64,000 bases of DNA, taken from assembly GCA_965237725.1 (NCBI GenBank), contig OZ250151.1:2480001-2544000 (forward strand), in the 5' to 3' direction. Positions 8,152 through 16,433 of this stretch are shown here, piece after piece; within the stretch, counting starts at the first letter, position 1; each line of letters opens with the position of its first letter. The notes under the pieces were generated by a model. It saw only the letters and a list, made by a program, of their open reading frames with translations. It was not told the DNA's origin and did not search any database. Made by a program: the position numbers and the translations under genes. The stretch comes from G965237725 sp965237725 (GTDB lineage Bacteria; Pseudomonadota; Gammaproteobacteria; Arenicellales; Poriferihabitantaceae).

Positions 8152-9126
8152 TCAACTTGCAGTAAAAGATGATTCGAAAAAATTAAACCAGTTTTTACCC
8201 ATCACTTTTTCGATATCCGCTTCGGAAAATCCCGCCTTCTCAAGTCCTAATACGAGATTGCTGTAGTGGGTGGAGTCGCTAAACCAATCCGGTTGTTTCG
8301 GCCAGCCGGCATTGGAAGCCGTGCCTTCACCAAAATCGGCGACCTTGCTCCATCGACCATTTCGCATCCAGGTCACCACGGCGTCTTCCTGATCCTGGCA
8401 TAAATCCGAACCAATGCCGATATGATCAATTCCCATCATCTCTGCTGCTTCCCCGATCATCGCGCAAAACTGCTCCACGGTACAGTCCGGCCCATTTTTA
8501 AGATGAAATGGATACAGACTAAATCCAAGCATGCCGCCGCTCTCGCCAAGGGCTTTCATCACTGCATCTGATTTATTTCGCAATGCCGGCTCGAAAAACG
8601 TTGGGTTGGCATGAGTAATGGCAATGGGTCGTTGGGACAATTCGATGGCTTCCAGGGTGGAACGCTCGGCACTATGGGACATGTCAATCACCATACCAAC
8701 CCGATTCATTTCCTGGATTATCTGTTTACCAAATCGAGTAATGCCGGGGTCGTTTTCTTCATAACAGCCCGTGGCCAGCAAGCTTTGATTGTTATAACTC
8801 AACTGCATGAAGCGCACCCCAAGGGCGTGAAAAATCTCTACCAGTGAATAATCATCTTCGATGGGAGAGCAGTTTTGAAAGCCAAAAACCACGCCGGTTT
8901 TCTTATCCTTTTTCGCCTGCAGTACCTCTTCAGCAGATCCAACTTTGGTTATCAAATCACCATACTGCTCAAATAACTGATTCCATTTACCGATGTTGCG
9001 TAAGGTCTCCAAACAGGTTTCATGATACGCGATGGTGACATGAACACAATCCAGGTCGCCCTGTCGCATCTGTTCGAAAATTTTTCGACTCCAGTTGGAA
9101 TATTGTAAACCGTCTATGGTAATCAT
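8152..9126 (-). CDS. Peptidase M19 (membrane/renal dipeptidase) homologue lacking part of the metal site
   Basis: A TIM-barrel protein of 324 residues of the renal-dipeptidase family, which normally carries two zinc ions. One half of the site is intact: His151 (IDMSHS), His172 (ITHAN) and the Asp of IGIGSD. The other half is not: the N-terminal HxD pair is replaced by IDGLQYSNW and the bridging Glu of the GVEG motif reads GFQN (Gln84). It could be a one-metal hydrolase with another substrate. No signal peptide, so cytosolic. Its ATG overlaps the aldehyde dehydrogenase stop (ATGA), so the two are translationally coupled and probably act on one pathway. Confidence 0.82.
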   Translation of the reverse strand: MITIDGLQYSNWSRKIFEQMRQGDLDCVHVTIAYHETCLETLRNIGKWNQLFEQYGDLITKVGSAEEVLQAKKDKKTGVVFGFQNCSPIEDDYSLVEIFHALGVRFMQLSYNNQSLLATGCYEENDPGITRFGKQIIQEMNRVGMVIDMSHSAERSTLEAIELSQRPIAITHANPTFFEPALRNKSDAVMKALGESGGMLGFSLYPFHLKNGPDCTVEQFCAMIGEAAEMMGIDHIGIGSDLCQDQEDAVVTWMRNGRWSKVADFGEGTASNAGWPKQPDWFSDSTHYSNLVLGLEKAGFSEADIEKVMGKNWFNFFESSFTAS

Positions 9127-10556
9127 GGTTTCAAGTAAGTGGTTTTGACCTGGGTATAAAACTCCGCGGCGTAGGTGCCCTGCTCTCTTGAGCCAAAACT
9201 GGAATTCTTCCGCCCACCAAATGGCACATGGTAATCCGTCCCCGAAGTTGGCAGGTTAACCATCACACACCCGGTTTTGGAATTCTTTTTGAAATCGGAT
9301 GCTTTTGACAGCGACTGGGTGATGACGCTTGAAGTCAGACCGAACTCGGTATCATTCCCTAGGGCCAAAGCCTGATCATAGTCGTCGGCCTTGATCACAC
9401 AGGTTATGGGACCAAACACTTCGTCCTTGTTAATCTGCATGGCATTGTTGCCATTAATAAATAATGCGGGTTGCATGTAGTGGCCAGGTGAAGCCAGTTC
9501 CAATGCTTCCCCACCGCATACCAGTTCCGCGCCCTCTTTCTTGCCAATGTCCAGATAAGCCAGGTTCTGTTTAAGCTGGGCACCGTCAACCGCAGGACCA
9601 ATATTACTTTTTACATCCAGTGCATGGCCAACAACCAGTTTACCCATGGATTCTTGCATGGCTTCCACAAATTGATCATGAATACCGGCGGTGACAATTA
9701 TCCTCGAGGAAGCGGTACACTTTTGACCGGTACTACCGAAGGCGCCATTGACTGCACATGCCACTGCAGTGTCCAGATCAGCATCATCGAGAACCACCAG
9801 GGGGTTTTTGCTGCCCATTTCCATTTGTACCTTGGTTAAGTTTTGCGCAGCAGCAACCGCTATTCGTTTGCCCGTACCCAGGGAACCGGTGAAGGTAATT
9901 GCATCGACCTCACTGGAATTAATAATCGCCTCACCTACTTTCTTGCCCGAACCCAGAACCATATTAACCAGTCCGTCGGGCAGGTCCTGCTCGGCGATGA
10001 TTTCCATTAATGCCGTACCACTGGCCGGTGTCAGATTTGCCGGCTTCCAGACCACCCCATTACCATAGGCAATGGAAGGCGCAATTTTCCAGGCGGGTAA
10101 GGCGGTAGGGAAATTCCAAGGAGTAATGATGCCGATAACACCCATGGGTTCACGGGTTACCTGCACTTCGACTCCAGGTCGGACGGAGTCGCAAATGTCA
10201 CCCATCTGACGCAGTGTCTCCCCAGCATAATAGGTAAAAAACTGACCGGCACGAAACACCTCTCCTTTACCTTCGGGCAGGGTCTTGCCTTCTTCGCGAC
10301 ACAACAATTCACCCAGCTCCGCACTGCGATCCATCATCGCAGTTCCGATGGCCATTAACACGTTATAACGTTGCTCGGGCCCGGTAGTTGCCCATTTTTT
10401 TTGCGCCTGGCTGGCGGCAGCAATGGCCTCTTCTACCTGGCTGGTGCTGGCCTGGGCAAAGTCACCAATGGACTCTCTCGTGTCTGATGGATTAATATTC
10501 GCTACGTTTTCTTCCCCGGCTACCCATTGACCATTGATGTAATTTTCGGTTTTCAT
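9123..10556 (-). CDS. NAD(P)-dependent aldehyde dehydrogenase
   Basis: ALDH-superfamily enzyme (477 residues) oxidising an aldehyde to its acid. The general base Glu246 (MEMGSKNP) and nucleophile Cys280 (GSTGQKCTASS) have the normal 34-residue spacing; the cofactor motif ITPWNFPTALPAWKIAPS and the FGGRKNSSFGSREQG ending are present. The sequence style is that of 2,5-dioxovalerate (alpha-ketoglutarate semialdehyde) dehydrogenases of sugar-acid and hydroxyproline breakdown, but specificity cannot be read from sequence. It is coupled to the M19-like gene and faces an imine-reductase-type gene across 107 bases, which suits an amino-acid or cyclic imine route. Confidence 0.88.
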   Translation of the reverse strand: MKTENYINGQWVAGEENVANINPSDTRESIGDFAQASTSQVEEAIAAASQAQKKWATTGPEQRYNVLMAIGTAMMDRSAELGELLCREEGKTLPEGKGEVFRAGQFFTYYAGETLRQMGDICDSVRPGVEVQVTREPMGVIGIITPWNFPTALPAWKIAPSIAYGNGVVWKPANLTPASGTALMEIIAEQDLPDGLVNMVLGSGKKVGEAIINSSEVDAITFTGSLGTGKRIAVAAAQNLTKVQMEMGSKNPLVVLDDADLDTAVACAVNGAFGSTGQKCTASSRIIVTAGIHDQFVEAMQESMGKLVVGHALDVKSNIGPAVDGAQLKQNLAYLDIGKKEGAELVCGGEALELASPGHYMQPALFINGNNAMQINKDEVFGPITCVIKADDYDQALALGNDTEFGLTSSVITQSLSKASDFKKNSKTGCVMVNLPTSGTDYHVPFGGRKNSSFGSREQGTYAAEFYTQVKTTYLKP

Positions 10557-10663
10557 TTCAAAGTTTAAATAATGTTAGTATCGTTAAAAATTAGTTCGGA
10601 TCATAACTTGAATCAATTTTGGTTACATTATAAACAACACAATTTCCTATTTTCGGAGCCCAT

Positions 10664-11674
10664 ATGAGCGACATCACTCTTAGCCTAGACCAGGTCCATG
10701 AACTGGCCACGGCCACGCTGTTAGCGAATGGTTGCAATCAAGAAAACGCCACTGCGGTTGCAGATACCATAACCCTGGCCGAGCGCGACCTGTGCCATTC
10801 CCACGGTCTGTTTCGTCTCCCCGGCTATGTCGCCGCGCTCAAGAGCGGCAAGGTCAACGGCAAGGCTGAACCGAAAGTTGAGAAACTGGCACCTGCTGTT
10901 TTACGGGTTGACGGTGACGACGGTTATGCACCCCTGGCATTAAAAGCTGCCCGGGATCCATTGGCACAATGCGCCAGTGAAAATGGCATTGCGGCAATGT
11001 CCCTGATTAAGGTACATCACTTTGCAGCATTGTGGGTTGAAATTGAATCGCTGACCGAAAAGGGATTGTGCGCCATGGCATTTACCGCCTATATGCCCTC
11101 GGTGGCGCCCGCTGGCGGTATCAAACCTTTTTACGGTACGAATCCAATGGCATTTGGTTGGCCACGCCCAGGGAAACCGCCAATGGTATTCGACCAGGCT
11201 ACGGCAACCCAGGCCAGAGGTGAAGTGATGATTGCGGCCCGGGATGGCCATGAATTGCCCCCAGGGGTTGGCATCGATAGTGAGGGCAATCCAACCACCG
11301 ATCCCAACGAAGTATTGAAAGGCTGTCTACTTCCTTTTGGTGGACACAAAGGTGCTTCTATTGCCTTGATGATTGAACTGCTGGTTGGGCCATTAATTGG
11401 TGAGCGCGCGAGTTTCGAAGCCGCTGCCGCAGACAACAAGGACGGCGGCCCACCGCGAGGGGGTGAATTGATTATTGCTATTGATCCAAAGCGGTTTGGA
11501 AACAGTGAAGATCCATTTGCCCATGCTGATCGTTTGTTCAGCGCATTGCTTGAACAGGAAGGCACCCGACTGCCCGGCGAGCGCCGGGTAAAAAACCGTG
11601 CCATCAGCGCCGAGCAAGGTATTTCTATTCCCCAGAGCCTGCATGACAAGATTCAGGAATTGATGGGCTCTTGA
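10664..11674 (+). CDS. Ldh2/malate dehydrogenase-type NAD(P)H oxidoreductase (possible Delta1-piperideine/pyrroline-2-carboxylate reductase)
   Basis: A 336-residue member of the malate/L-lactate/ureidoglycolate dehydrogenase superfamily, distinct from Rossmann LDH. Visible family blocks: SHGLFRLPGYV with the active-site His in the first 60 residues, VHHFAALWVEIE, YGTNPMAFGWPRPG, and LPFGGHKGASIALMIELL. This subgroup includes DpkA-type imine reductases of lysine/proline catabolism, my preferred reading given the neighbouring semialdehyde dehydrogenase. ATG at 10664 follows CGGAG. The gene is divergent from the aldehyde dehydrogenase and is followed by a lone copy of the window's repeat end at 11682. 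Confidence 0.83.
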   Translation: MSDITLSLDQVHELATATLLANGCNQENATAVADTITLAERDLCHSHGLFRLPGYVAALKSGKVNGKAEPKVEKLAPAVLRVDGDDGYAPLALKAARDPLAQCASENGIAAMSLIKVHHFAALWVEIESLTEKGLCAMAFTAYMPSVAPAGGIKPFYGTNPMAFGWPRPGKPPMVFDQATATQARGEVMIAARDGHELPPGVGIDSEGNPTTDPNEVLKGCLLPFGGHKGASIALMIELLVGPLIGERASFEAAAADNKDGGPPRGGELIIAIDPKRFGNSEDPFAHADRLFSALLEQEGTRLPGERRVKNRAISAEQGISIPQSLHDKIQELMGS

Positions 11675-11681
11675 TAAACTA

Positions 11682-11700
11682 GGGAACCTCTGATTAAGAC
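11682..11700 (+). repeat. Lone terminal repeat of the fold-back element
   Basis: The stretch GGGAACCTCTGATTAAGAC matches the outer end of the elements at 14897, 41497 and 53025 (consensus AAGGAGCCTCTGATTAAAAC). No second end or interior follows, so this is a relic or solo end in the 56-base gap between two genes. Confidence 0.7.
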
Positions 11701-11730
11701 TTTGTTTCTACCCCTTCGCTGAAGTATTCC

Positions 11731-12636
11731 ATGGCAATAAGTACCCAAGGCTGGGCCAAGCTTGCCAGCATATTCGCCGGACTGGTATTCGGCATCTACT
11801 GGATCCCCCTGCGCGCCATGGACCAGTCCGGGTTTGCCGGCATCTGGGCAGTGGCCCTGTTTAGCCTGGCCGCATTTTTGGTTGTTCTTCCAATAGCCAT
11901 TTTTAGATTTAGACAACTGGTTCCCGGCCGCTGGCGTTTACATATTAACTGCGCACTCACTGGATTAGCATTTGTGATGTATGCCGGTGCATTCGTTTAT
12001 ACCGAAGTCATCCGAGTCATCGTTCTGTTTTACCTGACCCCTATTTGGGGTTTTTTAATTGCCCGGGTTGTGACTGGTGAGAAAATAACCGGGATTCGCT
12101 GGGTGTCCATGGCCTTAGGACTACTTGGCCTGGTAGCGATTTGTGGCGTTGAAAACGGTTTTCCCATGCCCGCAAACATCGGCGACTGGATGGCGCTGGG
12201 TGGCGGTATATTATGGGCGGCGACATCAATGTCCATTCTTACCGATCGTCAGGATTCGATCAATTACGCAATTTCGTTTTTGTTCTGGTCCACCGTGATT
12301 GCCATGGGCGCCGCCGCCATCGCCACCCATCAGGGTGCTCTGGCTGCACCCCATTGGCCACAAATTGAATCTATATGGCCATGGCTCGTTCCATTTGCGA
12401 TATTCATCATTGTGCCCGGCGCTTATGCAACCTTGTATGGTCCGTCCCAACTGAACCCTGGGGTAGTGGGTTTGTTATTTATGATTGAAATCAGCGTCGG
12501 CACAACTACCGCGGCGCTATTTGCCGGGGAGCCTTTTGGGACCAAAGAAATTACCGGTGTGGTGCTGATTACCCTAGCGGGTATCGCAGAAACCCTTTAT
12601 CAATGGCTGTGTAAGAAACAGCCCATGACAACTTAG
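11731..12636 (+). CDS. EamA-like drug/metabolite transporter
   Basis: Inner-membrane protein of 301 residues with ten predicted hydrophobic segments in two internal halves, the pattern of the DMT superfamily (FAGLVFGIYWIPLRAMDQSG at the start; second half beginning at about MALGGGILWAATS). It starts 56 bases after the Ldh-type gene and may share its transcript, so an uptake or efflux role for that pathway's substrate is plausible. No substrate can be assigned. It ends 6 bases before the convergent dioxygenase gene. Confidence 0.85.
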   Translation: MAISTQGWAKLASIFAGLVFGIYWIPLRAMDQSGFAGIWAVALFSLAAFLVVLPIAIFRFRQLVPGRWRLHINCALTGLAFVMYAGAFVYTEVIRVIVLFYLTPIWGFLIARVVTGEKITGIRWVSMALGLLGLVAICGVENGFPMPANIGDWMALGGGILWAATSMSILTDRQDSINYAISFLFWSTVIAMGAAAIATHQGALAAPHWPQIESIWPWLVPFAIFIIVPGAYATLYGPSQLNPGVVGLLFMIEISVGTTTAALFAGEPFGTKEITGVVLITLAGIAETLYQWLCKKQPMTT

Positions 12637-12642
12637 TGCGAC

Positions 12643-13302
12643 CTAGACCCCTAGAACAATATCAAATCGACCGAGAAACTCATTGCCATTAATGGTTTCC
12701 ACTTCCGTGGTTACGGCGGATTTTTGCACAGAGTTCAGTCGTCGGTATAGACCATCCCACTGATTTAACGGCTCATCCGCAATATACATCTGAGTAATTA
12801 ATGGACGAGCGAGTAGCGGCGTATCAATTTTGTAGTGAATATGGGGCGCACGCCCGGTATATGGCACGGGTAGAATAGTTCGAAAATAATACTCGCCACC
12901 CGCTTCGCTGGCTGTTCTGCCGAATCCCTGAAAATAGCGATCTCTTTTGCTGCCTTGGTCCCGATCAAAACGATGAATATACCTGCCATTAACATCGCAC
13001 TGCCAGATTTCAATAGACGCATCAGCAATGGGTACACCGAGTTGGGTCTGTATCACACCCAGTAAATGCAGGATTTGGCCGCCCGCTTTTTTGGTTTCGG
13101 TATCCAGCTTTACCAGATCATGGTCGATGTCACTGAACCGGTCTGACTCTGGCGGATAAAACGGGCCTTCGCTTTGTGCCGGAGTCGGGGTTAAATCCAG
13201 TTGGGCCATGCCGGGTAGCGCCGCAAGTCCTGCGCCAACCCCGACCAGGGTTTGAATCAATGATCGTCGCGTCCAGTATGAAACTGTGTCATTACATTTC
13301 AT
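12643..13302 (-). CDS. Exported intradiol ring-cleavage dioxygenase-like protein
   Basis: A 219-residue protein of the intradiol dioxygenase fold (protocatechuate 3,4-dioxygenase beta-type). The N-terminus has a twin-arginine-like signal (TRRSLIQTLVGVGAGLAALP then AQ), so it is probably exported folded. Candidate Fe(III) ligands are conserved: Tyr in NGRYIHR, Tyr in GEYYFRT and two His in APHIHYKI. Exported intradiol enzymes of this type are known as an uncharacterised group; substrate unknown. It sits alone, tail-to-tail with the EamA gene. Confidence 0.85.
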   Translation of the reverse strand: MKCNDTVSYWTRRSLIQTLVGVGAGLAALPGMAQLDLTPTPAQSEGPFYPPESDRFSDIDHDLVKLDTETKKAGGQILHLLGVIQTQLGVPIADASIEIWQCDVNGRYIHRFDRDQGSKRDRYFQGFGRTASEAGGEYYFRTILPVPYTGRAPHIHYKIDTPLLARPLITQMYIADEPLNQWDGLYRRLNSVQKSAVTTEVETINGNEFLGRFDIVLGV

Positions 13303-13391
13303 TTGCGACTTTTCATTTTCCAGGGGATTTATCTTTTCAGGATAATTCTTTGGCCGCGAATTCGACTATAAGTTCACTGGTTTTGTATTCA

Positions 13392-14336
13392 CTAGCCGGG
13401 GTCGCGTTTTAACGCCTGACACATGCAATGCACCCCGCCGCCGCCAGGTGTGATCATAGACATATCCGGATCAAAAACTTCAATGCCGTGAGCTCGAACT
13501 TTTTCCTTGAGCACCACACTTTTTTCCGGCATCAGGATTCGATCATTTCCCAGGGCCACCACATTGCACCCCAGATCCAGAGTATCCTGAAATGGCACAG
13601 AAATGATTTCGATGTTTTTGGATTCAAGCCATTTGACCACTTCGGGGTCGGTGGACTCGAGACATACCGCCGCCAGTTTTGGGGCCAGCATCACCACCAT
13701 CAGATCGATATGCACATAAAATGGATCGATGTCGGTTAATTTGACTTCCCAGCCTTCAGCTTCAAACCAGTTTTTGAGTTGCAGCGCAGCGCCTTCCTGG
13801 CTGCGACCTTCATCACCCTCCCAGCCGATTAACACCGTGCCGGGTTCCACCACATTGAAATCACCACCTTCAAAATGACCCGCGGTGACATAATCATAAA
13901 TTGGTATTCCTAGTCGATGGTAAGTTTCGATAGCGCGAAAGTTTTCCCCGCGCCGCCACCAGTTGGCCATGTTGGTAATAATCGCACCATAGGGTGTCAT
14001 CACCGATGAGTCCCGGGCGAACACCTGATAGGGCAATACCGGATCGGCTTCGTGTAAATGCACATTAACGTCGGCGGATTCGTAAGCGGCTATCATTTCC
14101 GCGTGTTGCTTTTTCGCCACCCTGGTATCAAATTTCAGCCCCCGCCTGATGCTTTTTTTGGACACCGAACTGGTCTCCAGCCATTGATAGTGATCGGCGG
14201 GGCCCAACAACACATCCCGCAATACGCCATAGTCACAATCCGCTCCCCAACTTGAAAGTTCAGGGGTGCCGCCGCCCTGCTTACGGCAGCGAATGGAAAA
14301 ACTGCTAGTGACGTCTGTTTTAAGTTCGATATTCAT
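13392..14336 (-). CDS. Dimethylarginine dimethylaminohydrolase / amidinotransferase superfamily enzyme
   Basis: A 314-residue beta-alpha propeller of the guanidine-modifying superfamily, which attacks guanidino carbons through a covalent Cys adduct. Motifs in order: FARDSSVM (guanidine-binding Asp), GHFEGGDFNV (Glu/Asp), FYVHIDLMVV (catalytic His), and GGGGVHCMCQ near the C-terminus with the likely nucleophile Cys304. The layout fits DDAH or an arginine-deiminase-like hydrolase rather than amidinotransferase. Downstream on the same strand is a RidA gene after a long 153-base gap. Together with the ureohydrolase at 33515 it suggests guanidino-compound use. Confidence 0.82.
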   Translation of the reverse strand: MNIELKTDVTSSFSIRCRKQGGGTPELSSWGADCDYGVLRDVLLGPADHYQWLETSSVSKKSIRRGLKFDTRVAKKQHAEMIAAYESADVNVHLHEADPVLPYQVFARDSSVMTPYGAIITNMANWWRRGENFRAIETYHRLGIPIYDYVTAGHFEGGDFNVVEPGTVLIGWEGDEGRSQEGAALQLKNWFEAEGWEVKLTDIDPFYVHIDLMVVMLAPKLAAVCLESTDPEVVKWLESKNIEIISVPFQDTLDLGCNVVALGNDRILMPEKSVVLKEKVRAHGIEVFDPDMSMITPGGGGVHCMCQALKRDPG

Positions 14337-14489
14337 ATCTGTGCTCGCTGTATATTATTGGATCTGTAAATTGGAATTCTGAGTTCAATAGCCCCATGTT
14401 AAACAACATATCTCCCCTGAGCAAATGCTAATTAATGCTGAACTGGTACAAAAATTGCCGAATTAGTCTGTTCCAATTAATTTGTCCAA

Positions 14490-14882
14490 CTAATCGGTTA
14501 TGCGTAATTGCGCCATGCAGGTAATCTCAACCTTGCTGCCACCAAACAGTTTTGGTGATTCCGTAGTTGTTCTTGCCGGGAATTTCTCCGGCTCAAAATG
14601 CTGTTTATAAGCCAGGTCCATGGCAGAAAAATCGTCCAGATCTGTCAGATGTACGTCTACGCGCACGATGTCATTCATATCCAGTTCGATTTCTCCGAGA
14701 ATGCGTTCAATGACATTGAGCACAGCATGAGTTTCTTTCTCCACATCACCCAGCACATTTTGCCCCTCAGGGAAGTCCGCAGCTACCAAACCCGCCAGAT
14801 GTGCATAATGATGGTCGATACTAACCTGGCTGAACGGGGCATCAGATTCGGGGACGGCTTTGGGCTGAAAGTGGCGTATCAT
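14490..14882 (-). CDS. RidA/YER057c/UK114 family deaminase
   Basis: A 130-residue RidA-fold protein. The family normally hydrolyses reactive enamine/imine intermediates from PLP enzymes. The core VRVDVHLTDLDDFSAMDLAY and the closing FPARTTTESPKLFGGSKVEI are present; the conserved Arg in the FPARTT motif, which binds the substrate carboxylate, is kept. Longer N-terminal segment (HFQPKAVPESDAPFSQ) is usual for environmental RidA subgroups. It stands between the DDAH-like gene and a fold-back element that begins 15 bases upstream of its start and so may contribute its promoter. Confidence 0.88.
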   Translation of the reverse strand: MIRHFQPKAVPESDAPFSQVSIDHHYAHLAGLVAADFPEGQNVLGDVEKETHAVLNVIERILGEIELDMNDIVRVDVHLTDLDDFSAMDLAYKQHFEPEKFPARTTTESPKLFGGSKVEITCMAQLRITD

Positions 14883-14896
14883 TGCGCTTTTATTTT

Positions 14897-15082
14897 AGGA
14901 ACCTCTGAACAAGTCTGGGCGAATCAAGTTTAGAGCAAAAATGATCAAGATCAAGGCAAAAATTCGTAGCAATAGCACGGCCCATACAATCACTTGGGCG
15001 AGAATTTTTAACGAAGATATTGCCACGCCATATATTGGGGTTGGGCTCAAGTTGATCGGTCATGACTTGTTCAGAGGTTCCT
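14897..15082. mobile_element. Fold-back (MITE-like) element, divergent copy 1
   Basis: A 186-bp element bounded by a perfect 19-bp inverted repeat AGGAACCTCTGAACAAGTC (14897-14915 and 15064-15082). Its left half aligns with the copies at 41497 and 53025 (shared TGATCAAG.TCAAGGC and CAATAGCACGGC), while the right half has diverged. An inner inverted repeat, GCCCA ... TGGGC, adds a second hairpin. There is no coding capacity worth calling. It fills the gap between ridA and the divergent MFS gene and so could affect expression of both. Confidence 0.8.
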
Positions 15083-15158
15083 TAGCCACACAGTCCGGCG
15101 CAACTAATAGCCCCAATCCATCAACCCAAGATATTCTAATTTCCCCGCAATCTCTATT

Positions 15159-16430
15159 GTGAACACCAATTCACCATCCACCGAAGTCACCCGCCGAAGT
15201 GCCATCGTGGCATTTTCCCTGGGTGCAATTTTTTTCGGCTATGCCTTCATGCAGCGGGTTGCGCCGAGCATCATGACTAATGAACTGATGCGCGACTTTG
15301 CTGTGGGCGGCGCTGCTTTGGGCTCTTTATCGGCGTTTTATTTTTATGCCTATGCCTCAATCCAGCTGCCTGTGGGCATGCTCACCGATCGATACGGCCC
15401 GCGTAAACTGATCAGCTTTGCCGCCGCGGTTTGTGCCCTGGCCTCCATTGGATTCGCAATCAGCGATTCCCTTTTAGTTGCCTCATTGTGTCGGGCGTTG
15501 ATTGGCGCTTCCGTGGCATTTGGTTTTGTTGGCGCCCTTGCCATCGCCGGTTACTGGTTCAAGGCTTCACAATACGCCATGCTGGCTGGCATCGTTCAGG
15601 CTGCGGGTATGAGCGGCGGAATTTTTGGACAGGCTCCTTTGCGTTATGTAGTTGAATCTTTTGGATGGCGCGGCATGATGATGCTGCTCGCGGGCATTGC
15701 GCTGTTGCTTTCTGTGCTAATTTATATGCTGGTACCAAAAAGATCGGGGGAGCAAAAACAAACTGAATATACCGTTGGCTTACTCCATGGACTTAAAGCG
15801 GTTTCGTCCAATATCCAGACCTGGTTGTGTGCCCTGATCGGTTTTGGCATGGCGGCAATTATGCTGGGCTTTGGCGCATTATGGGCGGTGCCCTGGTTAA
15901 ATTCCGTCCACGGTTATTCCACGCCCCAGGCAGCCGGTATCGCTTCAACATTATTCATCGGCTGGGCCTGTTTTTCCCCACTGGTTGGATGGGCATCAGA
16001 CCGCATCGGTCGACGTAACCCAATCATGATATCTGGTTGCCTGCTATGCTTGTTTGCTTTTACAACAACCATTTTCTTCACCCCGAGCAACACAGCGCTG
16101 CTAGTAGCGCTGATATTTTTAACCGGAATGGGGGGTTGCACCATGACCATCGCATTTAGTTGCGTCAAGGAACACAACACCCTGACCTTCAGCAGCACCG
16201 CCCTGGGTCTGATGAACATGTTTGTGGTCGGCGCCGGCGCTGTCATGCAACCCCTTATCGGCTGGTTGCTGGACATCAACTGGTCTGGGGAAATTTACAA
16301 TGGTGCACGGATTTATTCCGAGCACGCCTATACCGTGGCATTTTCCAGTTTACTGGTTGTTACCGCAGCCGCCTTCGTGGGGACATTGCTGCTTCGGGAA
16401 ACGTGGTGCAAGCAAGTTGAACAAGCTTGA
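15159..16430 (+). CDS. Major facilitator superfamily transporter
   Basis: A 423-residue MFS permease with 12 predicted membrane segments. The loop 2-3 motif is DRYGPRK and a repeat appears as SDRIGRRNP in the second half, both standard proton-coupled MFS signatures. Start is GTG at 15159, immediately after the fold-back element region. It is 3 bases from the convergent LysR gene. Substrate is unknown; neighbours (DDAH-like, RidA, MttB-family) suggest a nitrogenous osmolyte or amino-acid derivative. Confidence 0.87.
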   Translation: MNTNSPSTEVTRRSAIVAFSLGAIFFGYAFMQRVAPSIMTNELMRDFAVGGAALGSLSAFYFYAYASIQLPVGMLTDRYGPRKLISFAAAVCALASIGFAISDSLLVASLCRALIGASVAFGFVGALAIAGYWFKASQYAMLAGIVQAAGMSGGIFGQAPLRYVVESFGWRGMMMLLAGIALLLSVLIYMLVPKRSGEQKQTEYTVGLLHGLKAVSSNIQTWLCALIGFGMAAIMLGFGALWAVPWLNSVHGYSTPQAAGIASTLFIGWACFSPLVGWASDRIGRRNPIMISGCLLCLFAFTTTIFFTPSNTALLVALIFLTGMGGCTMTIAFSCVKEHNTLTFSSTALGLMNMFVVGAGAVMQPLIGWLLDINWSGEIYNGARIYSEHAYTVAFSSLLVVTAAAFVGTLLLRETWCKQVEQA

Positions 16431-16433
16431 ATG

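Noticed and set aside
14941..15162. Plus-strand frame of 73 residues
   Set aside because: It lies almost wholly inside the fold-back element and has no ribosome site or conserved composition.
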